Part shown: positions 51,636 through 60,020 of the stretch, one piece after another | Layout of the letters: each line of letters starts with the position of its first letter | How positions within the stretch are numbered: position 1 is the stretch's first letter | The notes under the pieces: generated by a model | What the model was told of the DNA's origin: nothing | Seen by the model: the letters and a program-made list of their open reading frames with translations, nothing else | The model's database searches: none | Translations under genes and position numbers: made by a program | Assembly (NCBI RefSeq): GCF_020097815.1 | Contig: NZ_CP083663.1 | Location: 1,178,001-1,242,000, forward strand | From: Haloprofundus salinisoli | Lineage (GTDB): Archaea; Halobacteriota; Halobacteria; Halobacteriales; Haloferacaceae | DNA: 64,000 nucleotides | Direction of reading: 5' to 3'

Positions 51636-52424
51636 ATGACCGACATCAGATGTGGATTCGTCACGCAGACGCACTCCGGCGACGTGACAGCGTCCGAAGC
51701 TGTCGAACAGGCCGACGCGTTCGGCTTCGACTTTCTCGAACTGTACATGGACGGCGCGACGGAGCGGAGCCGATTGGACCGCGACTCGTTCGCCGCCGCC
51801 GTCGCCGGCGCCGACCTCGACCTACTCGTTCACCTCCCGTTCGTCGACCTGGACCTCGGGACGCCCCGCGACGGCGTCCGGGAGGCCGCGCTCGCCGAAC
51901 ACCGCGCGTGTCTCGACGCCGCCGCGGAGATGGACGCCAAAAAGGCCGTCCTCCACGCGAGCACGCACGCGACGTACCCCGAGTGGGACGCCGAGACGAC
52001 CCACCCGCGGATGCTCGACGCGATACGGCAGTTGGACGACCACGGACGGGAGGTCGGCGTCGAGGTGTGCGTCGAGAACCTCCCCGGCGTCTCCTTCACC
52101 GTCCACGAGTTCGACCGCGTGTTCGAGGAGACCGACGCCTCGATGACGTTCGACACCGGTCACGCCCGCGTCGACGGGATGGACGCCGAGGCGTCGGCGG
52201 CGTTCCTCGACGACCACCGCGACCGCGTCTCGCACGTCCACGTCAACGACGCCCGGGGCGCGCGGGACGAACACGTCCCGACCGGCTCCGGAACCACGGA
52301 CTTCGAGACGGTTCTCGCGCCGCTTCTCGACGACTGGAGGGGCACCGTTTCCGCGGAAGTGTACACGTTCGACGCCGACTACCTCGAACTCAGCAAACGA
52401 AAACTGGACGAGGTACTCGCCTGA
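51636..52424 (+). CDS. Sugar phosphate isomerase/epimerase-like TIM barrel
   Basis: This 262-residue xylose-isomerase-like (AP_endonuc_2) TIM barrel has GFVTQTHSGDVTASEAVEQA, LLVHLPFVDLDLGTP, KAVLHASTHATYP, VEVCVENLPGVSFT, SMTFDTGHARVDG and HVHVNDARGARDEHVPTGSG. The metal ligands of the family (E near 152, D near 184, H near 216, plus H/E) are present, so Mn2+ or Zn2+ is likely. The substrate is unknown. A TATA-like CCTATATGG (51598-51606) covers the alternative ATG at 51603, so ATG 51636 is preferred. Its stop is followed by 2 bp before the TagF-like ATG. Confidence 0.8.
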   Translation: MTDIRCGFVTQTHSGDVTASEAVEQADAFGFDFLELYMDGATERSRLDRDSFAAAVAGADLDLLVHLPFVDLDLGTPRDGVREAALAEHRACLDAAAEMDAKKAVLHASTHATYPEWDAETTHPRMLDAIRQLDDHGREVGVEVCVENLPGVSFTVHEFDRVFEETDASMTFDTGHARVDGMDAEASAAFLDDHRDRVSHVHVNDARGARDEHVPTGSGTTDFETVLAPLLDDWRGTVSAEVYTFDADYLELSKRKLDEVLA

Positions 52425-52426
52425 GG

Positions 52427-53779
52427 ATGCGAGACGAGGAGTTGCCACACGGGGAGGTCACGGGCGGACGCGACGAGTCAGAGACGGACAAGGCGGAGAC
52501 AGGCGAAGCGGACGAGGCAGAGACTGTCGGGGCGGACGAGTCCGACGAGGCAGACGAGACGCGCGACGGAAACGGAATGGAGGGGCGAACTCGTCAGCAA
52601 CGGTGGCTCTACTACGTCTCGTTGTTCTTCGAGGCCGTCGCCGTCGCCGTCGTCGGCGCGGTCACCCGACGGGTCGGTCGCGACGACTCGCTATGGGTGT
52701 TCGGCGCGCGCGGCGGCACCGACTTCTGCGAGAACAGCAAGTATCTCTACCTCTCGGTCGCCGACGACAAACCCGACGTTCGGCCCGTCTGGGTGACGAA
52801 GAACCGGGCTATCGTCCGCGAACTCCAACGCCACGGCTACGAGGCGTACCACGCCTTCTCGCCGCGCGGCGTCTGGGTACAGCTCCGGGCGGGAGCGGTC
52901 TTTCTGACGCACAACCTCAAGGACGTGAACCGATTCGCCGTCGGCGGGGCGACGCTCGTGATGCTGTGGCACGGCGTGCCGCTGAAACACATCTCGTGGG
53001 ACGCCGAACTGGCCGAGCGCCCCCGACCGGTGCGAGCGCTCTCGCGCTACCTCTACGACCAGTACGACCTCGTCTCGCTCACCGGGTCGGGCGCGCGCGA
53101 GTCGTTCCGAACGGGGTTCGGCCTCCCGGACGACCGACTCGTCGTGACGGGCTATCCGCGGACCGACGTGTTCTTCGAGTCGGTGCCCGGGGCGACGCTC
53201 TGCACCGACGAGACGGAACTGCAGCGGGTACAGCGTCTCGCGGAGGACCACCGGGTGTGGCTCTACATGCCGACGTTCCGCGAGAACCCGTCGGCGCAGG
53301 CGTCCGAGCACGTCGACTTCGCCGCGCTCGACCGACTGTTCGCGGCGCACGACGCCTATCTCGTCGTCAAACTCCACCCGAAGGAGCGGCTGGACGCCGA
53401 CATCTCGGCGTTCGACCACCTGCTCGAACTCCCCGCGGGGGTCGACGTCTACCCGCTGCTGCCGGCGACGGACGGCCTGATCACGGACTACTCGTCGGTG
53501 CTGTTCGACTACCTGCTTCTCGACAGACCGGTGATTCGCTACGCGTACGACCTCGAGGCGTATCGGGCCGAACGAGGCTTCTACTACGACTACGAGGCGT
53601 TGGTGACCGGGCCGACCGCACGGGAGTTCGACGACCTGCTCGACGCGCTCGAGGGGCCACTCGACGGCGGCGACGACTACGCGGCCGAGCGTCGCGCCGT
53701 TCGAGACCGGTTTTTCGACCACGACGGCGGCGGCTACGCCGACGCCGTGTACGAGGCGGTGAGCGAACGACGTGGTTGA
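52427..53779 (+). CDS. CDP-glycerol glycerophosphotransferase-like (TagF/TagB domain)
   Basis: This 450-residue protein has an acidic N-terminus with degenerate EADEAET repeats (about 22-45), one hydrophobic helix near 60-82, then a complete glycerophosphotransferase domain. Motifs: VMLWHGVPLKHISWD (about 182-196), VVTGYPRTDVFF, WLYMPTFREN, VVKLHPKERLD, LITDYSSVLFDYLLLDRPVI and AERGFYYDYEALVTGP. In bacteria these transfer glycerol-phosphate from CDP-glycerol onto teichoic acid chains. It follows the TIM barrel by 2 bp. The archaeal acceptor is unknown. Confidence 0.9.
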   Translation: MRDEELPHGEVTGGRDESETDKAETGEADEAETVGADESDEADETRDGNGMEGRTRQQRWLYYVSLFFEAVAVAVVGAVTRRVGRDDSLWVFGARGGTDFCENSKYLYLSVADDKPDVRPVWVTKNRAIVRELQRHGYEAYHAFSPRGVWVQLRAGAVFLTHNLKDVNRFAVGGATLVMLWHGVPLKHISWDAELAERPRPVRALSRYLYDQYDLVSLTGSGARESFRTGFGLPDDRLVVTGYPRTDVFFESVPGATLCTDETELQRVQRLAEDHRVWLYMPTFRENPSAQASEHVDFAALDRLFAAHDAYLVVKLHPKERLDADISAFDHLLELPAGVDVYPLLPATDGLITDYSSVLFDYLLLDRPVIRYAYDLEAYRAERGFYYDYEALVTGPTAREFDDLLDALEGPLDGGDDYAAERRAVRDRFFDHDGGGYADAVYEAVSERRG

Positions 53780-53948
53780 CAGTCAACCGAAAAGTAAAGA
53801 ACAGTGTGGGGGTGACCTCGGGTGTGAACCGCCACGATGGGCCGTGACGGGTGTTGAACTCCGGAGAGATATAGTCAGCTATGAGGGATATGTACACTAA
53901 CGGAGATAGTTTGATGTACGTGACGGTACACACTGTAAACACGAACGC

Positions 53949-54890
53949 ATGGCACAGCTAGTAGGGCCGAAAACGACGACTGGGACGAAAGCGGATGTGT
54001 CGCTCATCGCCCACCGCGGGTTTGCGGGCGTCTACCCTGAGAACACGCGGGCGGCGTTCGGACGTGCCGTCGGTGCCGACGGGACGACGATAACGCCGCA
54101 GGCCGACGTCGTCGAACTCGACGTGATGCCGACGGCGACGGGCGAAGTCGTCGTCTTCCACGACACCGACCTCGGTCGACTGACGAACGCGCCGGCGACG
54201 CTGGCCGACCAGAAAGTGTGGGAGACGCCGTACGAGACGCTTCGGAAACTCGACGTGCTCGGCACCGGCGAGTCGGTGCCGCTGCTCGCCGAAATACTCG
54301 ATATGATCCCCGAGTCCGTCGGTATCAACGTCGAGTTCAAGAACCCCGGCGTCGACGACGTCCGGTACGGGTCTCTCGACGCCGACGAGCTCGTCGAACG
54401 ACGCGCGGTGTGGGAACCGTTCGTCGAACGTACGCTCTCGGAGTTGGCCGTCTCCTCCCACGAGGTGCTGGTGTCGTCGTTCCACGAGGGGGCGCTCGCC
54501 GCCGTCCGCGAGCTGGACGGCTCGGTCCCCATCGCGACGGTGTTCTGGGACGACATCGAGGCGGGCTTTCGGACCGCCAGACGCCACGACTGCGAGGTGC
54601 TGCACGTCCCGTGGAACATGGTGTACGGAACCGAGCTGTTCAACGCCGACTACCACGCCGGGCCGTTCGACCCCATCGACCTGGTCGAACTCGCCCACGA
54701 GGAAGGACGGCGCGTAAACGCCTGGACCGTCGAGAGTTGGTACCAGGCCGACCAGCTCCGGCGGGCTGGCGTCGACGGCATCATCGCCGACTACCCGAAC
54801 CTGCTACAGTACGGTGCGAGTGGGGGTGTCACACCCGACTCGACGGCGGCGGAACCGCCACTGCAGTCCCCGGACGCGCCACCGCAGTAA
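53949..54890 (+). CDS. Glycerophosphodiester phosphodiesterase
   Basis: This 313-residue GDPD-family enzyme has SLIAHRGFAGVYPENT (about 18-33), VVELDVMPTATGEVVVFHDT (about 57-76) with the catalytic His and acidic metal ligands, GINVEFKN (about 122-129), and VNAWTVESWYQADQLRRAGV near the C-terminus. A short C-terminal tail is S/P/T-rich. It would free glycerol-phosphate from diesters; with TagF and the NTase-HAD fusion nearby it may recycle polymer units. No signal peptide is seen. Confidence 0.92.
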   Translation: MAQLVGPKTTTGTKADVSLIAHRGFAGVYPENTRAAFGRAVGADGTTITPQADVVELDVMPTATGEVVVFHDTDLGRLTNAPATLADQKVWETPYETLRKLDVLGTGESVPLLAEILDMIPESVGINVEFKNPGVDDVRYGSLDADELVERRAVWEPFVERTLSELAVSSHEVLVSSFHEGALAAVRELDGSVPIATVFWDDIEAGFRTARRHDCEVLHVPWNMVYGTELFNADYHAGPFDPIDLVELAHEEGRRVNAWTVESWYQADQLRRAGVDGIIADYPNLLQYGASGGVTPDSTAAEPPLQSPDAPPQ

Positions 54891-54995
54891 GTGTTAAAGT
54901 AGACGTACGTCATATTCACTTGATTTTCTCTTAGAATTTTAATTCAGTTACACGTTAATCCTCACTTATTGTCCCTCGCGTGGTACACATCGGGA
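54891..54995. promoter_or_regulatory. AT-rich gap before the NTase-HAD gene
   Basis: 54891-54975 is far more AT-rich than its surroundings, with runs such as TTAGAATTTTAATTCAGTTA and TTGATTTTCTCTT. The palindrome GACGTACGTC lies at 54902-54911. It probably holds a GDPD terminator and the NTase-HAD promoter. No ORF is supported. Confidence 0.4.
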
Positions 54996-56519
54996 ATGAC
55001 ATATCCGAACACTGCAGTCATTCTCGCCGCGGGCATCGGGTCTCGACTTCGGCCGATAACGCTCCGCAAGCCGAAGTGTAGCGTCACCGTCGACGGCACG
55101 CCGATTCTGGCGTACCAACTCCGGGCGTACGCCGAGGCGGGTCTCGACGAAACGGTCGTCGTCGCCGGCTATCTGGCCGAGAAGACGCGGGCGTTGGCCG
55201 AACGCGTCGCCGCCGATTACGAGGGGTTCTCCGTCACGGTCGTCGAAAACGAGGTGTACGCCAACACGGACAACATGTACTCGCTGTCGCTCGTCGAGCC
55301 GCTTCTCGACGGCGAACCGTTCTTCCTAAGCAACGGCGACGTGGTGTTCGACCCCGAGGTGATAACGAAGCTGGCCGACGTCGACGTCGACAGCGCCATC
55401 GCCTGCGACACCTCGCTGTTCTCCGAGGAGGCGATGAAAGTGACCGCCGACGACCGCGACTGCATCTCTAGCATCTCGAAAGAGTACACGAGTTCGGAAG
55501 CGCACGCCGTCTCCATCGACGTGTATCGATTCTCGGGGACGTTCTCGGCGGCGCTGTTCGACGAGATCGAACGGAGCGTCGAACAACACGGCGAGTACGG
55601 CGGGTGGACCGAACTCGCCATCGACCGACTGCTCAAAAGCGGCCGCTTCGACGTCGACCCCGTCGACATCGCCGGCGCGGGCTGGGTCGAAATCGACAAC
55701 CTCGAGGACCTCGCGGAGGCCGACCGGCAGTTCGCGTCGCTGAGTCCGCTCGGCGAGAAGCGGGCGGCGTTCTTCGACCTCGACGGCACCGTCTACCTCG
55801 GCGACGACCTCATCGCCGGCGCGGCGGAGGTCGTCTCCGAGCTCCGGGAGGCGGGCGTCGACGTGTTCTTCCTCTCGAACAACTCCTCGCGGTGGAAACC
55901 CGGTTACGCCGAGAAACTCCGGACACTGGGTATCTCGGCGACACCCGAGTCGGTCATCCTCTCGACGGACGGCGTCATCGCCTACCTCGAATCGATCGGC
56001 ACCGAAGAGACGTACGTCGTCGGCACCGAGGCGATGCGCGACGCGCTCCGCGAGCGCGGTTTCGCCGTCGAATCCGACGAGCCGACGCACGTCGTCGTCG
56101 GCTTCGACACCGAACTCACCTACGAGAAAGTTCGCCGCGCGACGCTGGCCATCCACGACGGGGCCGAGTTCCTGCTCGCGCACCCCGACGCGGTCTGTCC
56201 GACCAACGAGGGGCCGATTCCCGACTGCGGCTCTATCGGCGCGCTCGTCGAGACGGCCGTCGGCCGCCCCCCGGCGCACGTCTTCGGCAAACCCAACCCG
56301 GAGATGCTTCTGCCCACGATGGAGGAGTACGGCTACGAACCCGACGAGGTGGTTGTCGTCGGCGACCGACTCAAAACCGAGCTTCAGATGGCCGACCGAA
56401 TCGGCTGCGAGTCCGTCTGCGTGCTCACCGGCGACGCCAACCGCGCCGATGTCGAGGCCAGCGACATCGTCCCGTCGCTGGTCGCGCCGTCGATAGCGAC
56501 GCTCTCGGAGTACATCTGA
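54996..56519 (+). CDS. Nucleotidyltransferase-HAD phosphatase fusion
   Basis: This 507-residue two-domain enzyme begins with an NTase domain of LicC/IPCT type (about 1-245): VILAAGIGSRLRPITLRKPK, then NEVYANTDNMYSL, then WVEIDNLEDLAEAD. The second half (about 250-507) is a HAD-IIA phosphatase with FFDLDGTVYLGDD (nucleophile Asp), FLSNNSS, VFGKPNPEML and VVVGDRLKTE. LicC-type enzymes make CDP-choline; others make CDP-inositol or CDP-glycerol. The fused phosphatase may provide the substrate. Its neighbours suggest glycerol-phosphate chemistry. Start ATG 54996 (MTYPNTAVILAAG). Confidence 0.88.
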   Translation: MTYPNTAVILAAGIGSRLRPITLRKPKCSVTVDGTPILAYQLRAYAEAGLDETVVVAGYLAEKTRALAERVAADYEGFSVTVVENEVYANTDNMYSLSLVEPLLDGEPFFLSNGDVVFDPEVITKLADVDVDSAIACDTSLFSEEAMKVTADDRDCISSISKEYTSSEAHAVSIDVYRFSGTFSAALFDEIERSVEQHGEYGGWTELAIDRLLKSGRFDVDPVDIAGAGWVEIDNLEDLAEADRQFASLSPLGEKRAAFFDLDGTVYLGDDLIAGAAEVVSELREAGVDVFFLSNNSSRWKPGYAEKLRTLGISATPESVILSTDGVIAYLESIGTEETYVVGTEAMRDALRERGFAVESDEPTHVVVGFDTELTYEKVRRATLAIHDGAEFLLAHPDAVCPTNEGPIPDCGSIGALVETAVGRPPAHVFGKPNPEMLLPTMEEYGYEPDEVVVVGDRLKTELQMADRIGCESVCVLTGDANRADVEASDIVPSLVAPSIATLSEYI

Positions 56520-56690
56520 GGCGCTCGACTCCACTGCCCGCCAACGCTTCCGCCTACCTCCGACGCTTTGAGCGTCGAGTCCGTACGCTTGGTACCGACG
56601 GCCGCGCGCCGAGGAGTTCTGAAGCGTCGCGTCGCTGCCACCGTGAGAACACATCACAGTCGCTGACTCTCCGGTCAGGTCGAGAAATGG

Positions 56691-56699
56691 CTTATTGAC
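56691..56699 (+). promoter_or_regulatory. TATA-like box of the SDR gene
   Basis: CTTATTGAC is centred about 29 bp upstream of the ATG at 56724. The rest of the 204-bp gap 56520-56723 shows GCGACGC-like repeats and no ORF. Confidence 0.5.
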
Positions 56700-56723
56700 A
56701 GCACCGTTGCAAATTCTCCCGCG

Positions 56724-57497
56724 ATGGAAGACATGCTAGCCGACAAGGCGGCGGTCATCACCGGTGCATCGAGCGGGAACGGCCGAGCGACGGCGATGGC
56801 GTTCGCCCACGAGGGTGCAGACATCGTCGTCGCCGACATTCGCGAGGAACCGCGAGAGGGCGGGACGCCGACGCACGAGAAGGTACAGGAGGAGACCGAC
56901 GCCGAGGCGACGTTCGTCGAGTGCGACGTGTCGAACACCGACGACCTGAAGAACGCCGTCGAGGCCGCCGAGGAGTTCGGCGGTGTGGACGTGATGGTGA
57001 ACAACGCGGGCATCTTCCGCAGCGAGGCGTTCGCCGACGTCACCGAAGACCAGTTCGACCAGATGTTCGACGTGAACGTCAAAGGCGTCTTCTTCGGCAC
57101 GCAGGCGGCCGCGGCGCGGATGCGCGAGAACGGCGGCGGCAGCATCATCAATCTCTCCAGCGTCGCCGGACTGGAGGGCTCCGGCGACTACGTCACCTAC
57201 TGCGGGACGAAGGGCGCAGTCCGGATGCTGACGTACGCGACGGCGAGTGCGCTCGGCGGCGACGGCATCCGCGTCAACGCTATCCATCCGGGCCTCATCG
57301 AGACGAAGATGACGACCGAGGACGTGCCGATAATCGGCTCCGAGAGCGAAGAGCAGTTCATGAAACAGATTCCGGCCGGACGTTCCGGTCAGCCGGAGGA
57401 CGTCGCAGACGTGGCGCTGTACCTCGCCAGCGACCTCTCGGACTACGTCACTGCCGAGTCCATCGTCGTCGACGGCGGCCTGTCGAACACGCAGTGA
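56724..57497 (+). CDS. SDR-family NAD(P)-dependent oxidoreductase
   Basis: This 257-residue classical short-chain dehydrogenase has the cofactor site AAVITGASSGNGRATAMAFA (about 9-28), NNAG (about 93-96), the catalytic serine in INLSSVAG and the YxxxK in VTYCGTKGAVR (about 155-165), and VNAIHPGLIETKM. The GASSGNG pattern in place of GASxGIG is an asparagine variant. Typical substrates are alcohols or sugars. It may belong to the neighbouring glycerol-phosphate cluster, but this is only position. Confidence 0.9.
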   Translation: MEDMLADKAAVITGASSGNGRATAMAFAHEGADIVVADIREEPREGGTPTHEKVQEETDAEATFVECDVSNTDDLKNAVEAAEEFGGVDVMVNNAGIFRSEAFADVTEDQFDQMFDVNVKGVFFGTQAAAARMRENGGGSIINLSSVAGLEGSGDYVTYCGTKGAVRMLTYATASALGGDGIRVNAIHPGLIETKMTTEDVPIIGSESEEQFMKQIPAGRSGQPEDVADVALYLASDLSDYVTAESIVVDGGLSNTQ

Positions 57498-57541
57498 GAA
57501 TCGGCGGGGAAATTACACGGGTGGCGACCGAACGTGCCACC

Positions 57542-58117
57542 ATGCTCGGTCGAACGAGGAGCGAAGTGGAGGTCGCCGTCTCGTGGCTGCTGGTCGCCGC
57601 TCTGGTCGCGGTGAGCGTCGTGGGGCTCAGAAGCGGTGCGGACGCGACGACGACGTTCGCGTTCCTCTCGGCGCTGTTGGCCGCGGCTCCGGCGCTCCTC
57701 ACTCGGGAGCGACGCGCAACGCTTCCGTGGAGCGTCGTCGGACTGGCGGTCGTCGCGGCAGTCGGACAGCGGTTCACGCCGTTCGGCGTCGTCTCGACGT
57801 ATCTCTGGGTCGTCGCCGTGACACTCATCCTCATCGTCGACCTGGAGGCGTTCACCGAAGTCGAGATGTCGCCGCGGTTCTCGGCGGCGTTCGTCGCCAC
57901 GACGACGATGGCCGTCGGTGCCGTCTGGACGGTTCTACGCTGGGTCTCGGACGCCTACTTCGGAACGTCGTACCTCGGCGGCGTCGACCCCGTGATGTGG
58001 GAACTCGTTGGCGCGACGGCCGTCGGGGTGGTCGTCGGCGTCGTGTTCGAGTACGGCTTTCACGAGGCCGTCGACGAGGGCGTCGAGCGTCGCCTCGGTG
58101 GGGGTGAACGCCGATGA
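57542..58117 (+). CDS. Membrane protein, 191 aa, unknown function
   Basis: It has about five hydrophobic segments, near residues 14-30, 37-52, 60-77, 81-96 and 113-130, then FGTSYLGGVDPVMWELVGAT and a sixth segment, ending in a charged tail. No transporter motif is recognised. It overlaps the next gene by 4 bp (ATGA at 58114-58117), so the two are one translationally coupled unit and may form a complex. Confidence 0.75.
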   Translation: MLGRTRSEVEVAVSWLLVAALVAVSVVGLRSGADATTTFAFLSALLAAAPALLTRERRATLPWSVVGLAVVAAVGQRFTPFGVVSTYLWVVAVTLILIVDLEAFTEVEMSPRFSAAFVATTTMAVGAVWTVLRWVSDAYFGTSYLGGVDPVMWELVGATAVGVVVGVVFEYGFHEAVDEGVERRLGGGERR

Positions 58118-58746
58118 CGGTACTCACGGAGCGTCTGGGCGTTCCAGCCGTTTATCAGCATGGCGCGGTCCGGCTGATGCAGCTGGCCCTGGCGGGTATC
58201 GCCGCCTACGGCGTCGTCAGCGGACAGTTCGGACTCGTCGTCAACGGAACGCTCCCGCTGCTCGTCACATTCCTGCCGGCGGTGCTACGGCGCGACTACG
58301 GCCTGCCGATGAACGCGGGGTTGACGCTGTGGGTGACGACGGCGGTGTTTCTCCACACGCTCGGGATGGTCGGTCTGTACGATGTCTTCGGCTGGTACGA
58401 CCAACTGACGCACGTGCTCTCCGGCAGCGTCGTCGCCGGATGCGGCTACGCCGTCACGCGGGCGCTGGAACTGCACTCCGACGACGTGGAGTTCCCCGAC
58501 GAGTTCGTCTACGTCTACATGTTCGTCTTCGTGCTCGCGTTCGGCGTCGTCTGGGAGATACTGGAGTTCTCGACGGAGGTGGCCGCGCGGGTGTTCGGCG
58601 GGCAGGCGTACCTGGCGATTCACGGCGTTCGCGATATCGCGCTGGATTTCGCCTCGAACGGAATCGGAGCGTTCGTCCTCGCGGTGCTCGTCCGCGGCGT
58701 CAGAACGCGCTTTCCGGGGGCGCTGGCCCGCGAGATGGACGAGTGA
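58114..58746 (+). CDS. DUF2238-like membrane protein, 210 aa
   Basis: This polytopic protein has about six helices and the segment YDQLTHVLSGSVVAGCGYAV (about 95-114) followed by VWEILEFSTEVAARVFGG (about 149-166) and DIALDFASNGIGA (about 178-190). The acidic and His residues in the membrane helices and the DQLTHxxSG pattern recall the YjdF/DUF2238 group. The substrate is unknown. It starts inside the stop of the preceding membrane protein gene. Confidence 0.8.
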   Translation: MTVLTERLGVPAVYQHGAVRLMQLALAGIAAYGVVSGQFGLVVNGTLPLLVTFLPAVLRRDYGLPMNAGLTLWVTTAVFLHTLGMVGLYDVFGWYDQLTHVLSGSVVAGCGYAVTRALELHSDDVEFPDEFVYVYMFVFVLAFGVVWEILEFSTEVAARVFGGQAYLAIHGVRDIALDFASNGIGAFVLAVLVRGVRTRFPGALAREMDE

Positions 58747-58764
58747 GAACCGAAATGCGGGAGG

Positions 58765-59892
58765 TCAGTCGAGACGGTCCAACACCGCGTCGGGGTCGTA
58801 CGAGAGCGTCAGCGTCCGCGAGCGGCCGCGGCCCTCGACGTTGGCGTAGTCGGCTTTGATGACGCCGAGTTGGTCGAGTTTGTTGATGATCTCGGAGTAG
58901 CGCGTGTAGCCCAGTCCCGTGTCGGCGTGGAACGCCTCGAACACTTCGCCCGCCTGCTCGCCGTTGTGGTCGGCGAGCACCCCGACGAGCGCGCGTTCGG
59001 AGTCCGACAGCCCGCGGAGGCTGCGCGAGAGGTGGACGTACTTCGACTTGTCGTAAGCGTGTTCGACGTCTTCGAGCGTCACCGTCCGCGAGGCGCGCAT
59101 CTCGGCGTTCAGTCCCGCCCGGCGGAGTAGATCGATGCCGACGCGGAGGTCGCCGCTCTCGGCGGTGAGTTCGGCGACGCGGTCGAGTTCGGGCGCGCCG
59201 ATGACGCCGTCGTGGAAGCCGATTCGGGCGCGTTCGCGGAGGATATCGACGATCTCGTCGGTGTCGTAGACGGGAAAGTACACCTCCTCGGGTCGGAAGA
59301 CGCTCTGGACGCGGGTGTCGAGTTCGTCCATGATGTCCAAAGAGAGGTCCGAGGAGATGATGATGACGCCGATGCGCGCGCCGCTGTGCGCCTCGTGGGC
59401 CCGAAGCAGCGAGTACAGCGTGTCCGAGGCCTCGTTCTCGTAGAACAGGTAGTTCACGTCGTCGAGCGTCACGACGAGCACGTCGTCCTCCTCGACCAAC
59501 CGGTCGGTGATCTGGCCGAACAGCTTCTTGAACGAGATACCCGACGACGGCGGTTCGTACTCGAAGATGCTCTCGAACAGGCGCGAGAAGACGGCGTAGC
59601 GCGTCGAGTCGACCTGACAGTTGACCCGAACCGTGCGCACGTCCGTCTGCCCGCTGAGTTCGCCGAACAGCTTCTGAACGGCGGTCGTCTTCCCGGTCCC
59701 CGGCGGACCGCGAACCATCGTGTTGAGCGGGCGTGCGCCGCGAACGGCCGGACGAAGCGCGTACTGCAGGCTCTGCAGTTGGCTCTCGCGGTGGCGGAAC
59801 GTCTCTGGAACGTAGTCGATCTCGAAGACGTGTTCGTCTCTGAACACCGTCTCGTCCCACGAGAGCATCCCCCCGTCGGGGTCGTCAGCCAT
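58765..59892 (-). CDS. Orc1/Cdc6-type replication initiator
   Basis: This 375-residue AAA+ initiator binds origins and loads helicase. Walker A RGPPGTGKTTAVQKLF (about 61-76), Walker B VVTLDDVNYLF, sensor-1 VIIISSDL, and sensor-2 SGDLRVGIDLLRRAG, followed by a C-terminal winged helix (LGYTRYSEIINKLDQLGVIK). Haloarchaea have many Orc paralogues, some not linked to an origin. I see no origin-like repeats upstream (59893-60020). Start ATG 59890-59892 (MADDPDGGML). Confidence 0.93.
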   Translation of the reverse strand: MADDPDGGMLSWDETVFRDEHVFEIDYVPETFRHRESQLQSLQYALRPAVRGARPLNTMVRGPPGTGKTTAVQKLFGELSGQTDVRTVRVNCQVDSTRYAVFSRLFESIFEYEPPSSGISFKKLFGQITDRLVEEDDVLVVTLDDVNYLFYENEASDTLYSLLRAHEAHSGARIGVIIISSDLSLDIMDELDTRVQSVFRPEEVYFPVYDTDEIVDILRERARIGFHDGVIGAPELDRVAELTAESGDLRVGIDLLRRAGLNAEMRASRTVTLEDVEHAYDKSKYVHLSRSLRGLSDSERALVGVLADHNGEQAGEVFEAFHADTGLGYTRYSEIINKLDQLGVIKADYANVEGRGRSRTLTLSYDPDAVLDRLD

Positions 59893-60020
59893 CACTTTCA
59901 CCACGCTTCGGCGGCTACTTAACCGTTTGCCAACTCCGGAGTGAAAGTGAAAGAAGCCGTCACAGCGATTGAGAGAGCCTAAACATACACTTAAACGAAT
60001 TTGAATGTTCGGACGAGCGT

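Noticed and set aside
59893-60020. Replication origin beside orc1
   Set aside because: I see no origin-recognition-box-like inverted repeats or long AT-rich unwinding element in the gap.
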